From Pseudomonas syringae (GTDB lineage Bacteria > Pseudomonadota > Gammaproteobacteria > Pseudomonadales > Pseudomonadaceae), in NCBI RefSeq assembly GCF_021606685.1, contig NZ_WKCB01000065.1, forward strand, positions 1-32,656: DNA of 32,656 nucleotides. The letters are read 5' to 3'. Positions within the stretch are counted from its first letter, which is position 1. Every line of letters starts with the position of its first letter. Shown here one piece after another: positions 30,561 through 32,656 of the stretch. The translations under genes were made by a program, and so were the position numbers. The notes below the pieces were generated by a model. It had not been told where the DNA came from, did not search any database, and saw only the letters and a program-made list of their open reading frames with translations.

Positions 30561-31781
30561 ATGCAGTTGATCGAAAAACTCAGCATCCTCGCCGACGCCG
30601 CCAAGTACGACGCTTCCTGCGCCAGCAGTGGCGCGCCCAAGCGCAGCTCCGAGGGCAAGGCGGGGCTGGGTTCCACCGATGGCATGGGCATCTGCCACAG
30701 CTACACCCCCGACGGGCGCTGTGTGTCCTTGCTCAAGGTGCTGCTCACCAACTTCTGCCTGTACGACTGCCAATACTGCGTCAACCGCCGCTCCAGCGAC
30801 GTGCCCCGTGCACGCTTCAGCCCGGAGGAGGTGGTAACCCTGACCCTCGATTTCTACCGACGCAACTGCGTCAGCGGGCTGTTTCTCAGCTCCGGCATCA
30901 TCCGTTCAGCCGACTACACCATGGAGCAGCTTGTGCGGGTGGCGAAGCTGCTGCGCGAAGAACACGACTTTCGCGGTTACATCCACCTCAAGACCATCCC
31001 CGACGCCGACCCGGCGCTGATTGCCGAGGCGGGGCGCTATGCCGATCGCCTCAGCGTGAACATCGAGCTGCCCACCGATGCCAGCCTGCAGACCCTGGCG
31101 CCGGAGAAGCAGATCGGCTCGATCAAGCAAGCGATGCAGACCATCTACACCGGCGAGCAGACCGTGCTCAACGAACCCCGAGCCCCGCGTTTTGCGCCGG
31201 CCGGGCAGAGCACGCAAATGATCGTTGGCGCCGATGACACCGACGACAGCACCATCCTCCACGGTGCCGAGGCGTTGTATGGCAATTTCAAGCTGCGCCG
31301 CGTGTATTACTCAGCGTTCAGCCCCATCCCCAACAGCCCTAAAAGCGTGCCCCTGGCCGCGCCGCCGCTGATGCGCGAACACCGTTTGTACCAGGCGGAC
31401 TTCCTGCTGCGCAGTTACGGTTTCAGCGCTAACGAGCTGTTCGAAGGCCCCGGCCACCTGGCGCTGGACATCGACCCCAAGCTGGCCTGGGCCCTGGAGC
31501 ATCGCGAGGTCTTCCCCCTGGACCTGAACCGTGCCGAGCCGACCCTGATCGCGCGCATCCCCGGGATTGGCCTGCGCACCACCCAGCGCCTGGTGGACCT
31601 GCGCCGCGAGCGCAAGATCCGCTTCGAAGACCTGGCGCGCATGCGCTGTGTGTTGGCCAAGGCCAAGCCGTTTTTCATCACCAGCGACTACCACCCGCAA
31701 CAGGCCGAGAGCACCAGCGTGCTGCTGCGCGAACAACTGCGCGATCGTCCGCAGCCTCAACAAATGGGGTTGTGGGGATGA
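30561..31781 (+). CDS. Radical SAM protein, putative DNA modification/repair (TIGR03916-like)
   Basis: 406 residues. The [4Fe-4S] motif CLYDCQYC (Cys66, Cys70, Cys73) is the radical-SAM CxxxCxxC, preceded by the family start KYDASCASSG...GICHSYTPDGRC with extra cysteines. A C-terminal helix-hairpin-helix (about 325-375, LNRAEPTLIARIPGIGLRT) suggests DNA binding. This matches the radical-SAM family annotated as putative DNA modification/repair protein and normally paired with a TIGR03915/DUF4130 protein, exactly the next gene. Chemistry unknown; perhaps repair or release of a modified base. The ATG follows a LexA box by 11 nt. The second gene overlaps its stop by 4 nt. Confidence 0.87.
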   Translation: MQLIEKLSILADAAKYDASCASSGAPKRSSEGKAGLGSTDGMGICHSYTPDGRCVSLLKVLLTNFCLYDCQYCVNRRSSDVPRARFSPEEVVTLTLDFYRRNCVSGLFLSSGIIRSADYTMEQLVRVAKLLREEHDFRGYIHLKTIPDADPALIAEAGRYADRLSVNIELPTDASLQTLAPEKQIGSIKQAMQTIYTGEQTVLNEPRAPRFAPAGQSTQMIVGADDTDDSTILHGAEALYGNFKLRRVYYSAFSPIPNSPKSVPLAAPPLMREHRLYQADFLLRSYGFSANELFEGPGHLALDIDPKLAWALEHREVFPLDLNRAEPTLIARIPGIGLRTTQRLVDLRRERKIRFEDLARMRCVLAKAKPFFITSDYHPQQAESTSVLLREQLRDRPQPQQMGLWG

Positions 31782-32611
31782 TCAGCCTGGAATGCGACAA
31801 CCTGTTCAGTACCTGGCGCGAACAGGCGCGCTGGCTGCTCAGCCACCAGGTCGACCCCAGCCAGGTCAGCTGGGGCGAAGCCGAGGTGGCTGACCTGTTT
31901 GCCACGGATCAACCGATCCCTGAAGCGCTCGGCCCTTTCCAGGCGCGCATACCCAAGGCCTTGCTCGAATTGCTGGAGTCTGCCGCCTGTTACCACGGCG
32001 ATCAGCGCTGGAGCCTGTTGTATGAGGTGTTGTGGCGCGTCAGCCACGGCGACCGCACCGCGATGCTGGCGGGCGACAAACTGGGCAGCGAGTTGCAGCG
32101 GCGAATCAAGCAGGTCAGCCGCGAAGCCCATCATCTGCACGCATTTGTGCGGTTTATCGCGCTGCCGGCCGAGGCGGGGCCCGAGCTGCCGGAGTATGTG
32201 GCGTGGCATGAGCCGGCCCATGACATTCTGCGCAGTGCCAGCCAGCACTTTGTCGGGCGCATGGGCCGCCATCGCTGGATGATCGCCACGCCGCTGGACG
32301 GGGTTTATTACGATGGCGAACAGTTGATTCATCAACGCCAGTGCCCCGAGGCGTGGCAGCAACTGGCGCAAAATGTCGAAGACCCGCACAGCGCCATGTG
32401 GTTGACCTACTACAGCCATATCTTCAACCCGGCGCGGTTGAACCCCAAGGTGATGGAAGGGCATTTGCCCAGCCGGTTCTGGAAGAACCTGCCGGAGGGC
32501 AAGTTGATACCGGGCTTGATCAGCGAGGCGCGGACGGGGAAACAGAAGGATGGGCAGGCGAAGCTGATTGGGGCCAAGGCCGGTAAAAGAATCTCAAGCG
32601 GGCACGGTTAA
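31778..32611 (+). CDS. TIGR03915/DUF4130-family putative DNA repair protein
   Basis: 277 residues from ATG 31778, which overlaps the radical-SAM stop by 4 nt (ATGA); a GTG at 31772 would add two residues. It has conserved features of the family: LLYEVLWRVSHGD near the middle, VSREAHHLHAFVRF, the EPAHDIL and HFVGRM segments, and WLTYYSHIFNPARLNPKVMEGHLPSRFW. In other bacteria this domain is fused in front of a uracil-DNA glycosylase (UdgX-type); here it stands alone. It ends in a TAA just before the contig's adapter tail. It probably works with the radical-SAM partner in DNA damage response. Mechanism unknown. Confidence 0.85.
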   Translation: MISLECDNLFSTWREQARWLLSHQVDPSQVSWGEAEVADLFATDQPIPEALGPFQARIPKALLELLESAACYHGDQRWSLLYEVLWRVSHGDRTAMLAGDKLGSELQRRIKQVSREAHHLHAFVRFIALPAEAGPELPEYVAWHEPAHDILRSASQHFVGRMGRHRWMIATPLDGVYYDGEQLIHQRQCPEAWQQLAQNVEDPHSAMWLTYYSHIFNPARLNPKVMEGHLPSRFWKNLPEGKLIPGLISEARTGKQKDGQAKLIGAKAGKRISSGHG

Positions 32612-32616
32612 AAATG

Positions 32617-32656
32617 CTGTCTCTATACACATCTCCGAGCCCACGAGACGACGAGA
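32617..32656. other. Illumina Nextera adapter left at the contig end (artefact)
   Basis: From 32617 the sequence reads CTGTCTC-TATACACATCT followed by CCGAGCCCACGAGAC, the Nextera transposase/Read 2 adapter with one T missing from CTCTTATA. The last seven bases (GACGAGA) would be the first index bases. It is not genomic and should be trimmed. Confidence 0.95.

Noticed and set aside
31778..32611. Possibility that the TIGR03915-like gene was cut short at the contig end, having lost a fused uracil-DNA glycosylase domain
   Set aside because: A TAA at 32609-32611 precedes the adapter by several bases and the basic C-terminal tail looks natural; a frameshift in the last bases cannot be wholly excluded.

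Overview
The window is about 32.6 kb of high-GC DNA whose proteins and REP-type repeats match a fluorescent pseudomonad (P. fluorescens group). The clearest markers are a pyoverdine block (pvdA, an fpvI-type sigma factor, pvdR-pvdT-opmQ) and three REPIN elements built on the GTGGGAGCGGGCTTGCTCGCGAA core. It is the end of a draft contig: the last 40 bases are an Illumina Nextera transposase adapter with one base missing, not genome.

Layout. 1-536 (+): the glycine-rich tail of a cut-off protein followed 2 nt later by a small membrane protein, arranged like a toxin/immunity pair. 643-2148 (+): an exported protein with PPC-type domains. 2200-3421 (-): an SMP-30/strictosidine-synthase-like lactonase and, overlapping its start, the last ~40 codons of a lost sterol-desaturase-like gene. 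3660-10671 (+): a sugar-alcohol catabolic operon (binding protein, ATPase, permease, Zn alcohol dehydrogenase, FGGY kinase, L-xylulose-reductase-like SDR), preceded by a LacI-type palindrome and followed by a convergent LacI-family gene. 11731-12594 (-): a LysR regulator. 12928-14394 (+): a serralysin metalloprotease without its usual secretion genes. 14526-21781 (-): a seven-gene operon of a branched-chain-amino-acid/amide-type ABC transporter followed by an M20 amidohydrolase and an amidase, with a FadR-type GntR regulator upstream (22012-22779). 22887-23651 (-): a short secreted alpha/beta-hydrolase relative lacking its catalytic motifs. 23750-28299 (-): opmQ, pvdT and pvdR. 28555-30494 (+): fpvI-like sigma factor and pvdA. 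30561-32611 (+): a radical-SAM / TIGR03915-type DNA repair pair.

How it works together. Pyoverdine: PvdA makes N5-hydroxyornithine and PvdRT-OpmQ exports or recycles the siderophore. Both pvdA and pvdR carry a textbook PvdS iron-starvation box (TAAAT-N16-CGT), and the sigma gene carries a Fur-box-like site, so the block should answer to iron. The polyol operon would import a polyol (xylitol or another pentitol/tetritol are the best guesses), oxidise it with two dehydrogenases and phosphorylate the ketose. The amidase operon looks like uptake plus hydrolysis of an amide, ureido or carbamoyl compound. The repair pair has a perfect LexA palindrome just before its first start codon, implying SOS control.

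No tRNA, rRNA, CRISPR array, prophage or intact insertion sequence was seen. All assignments come from reading motifs by eye; no database search was run.
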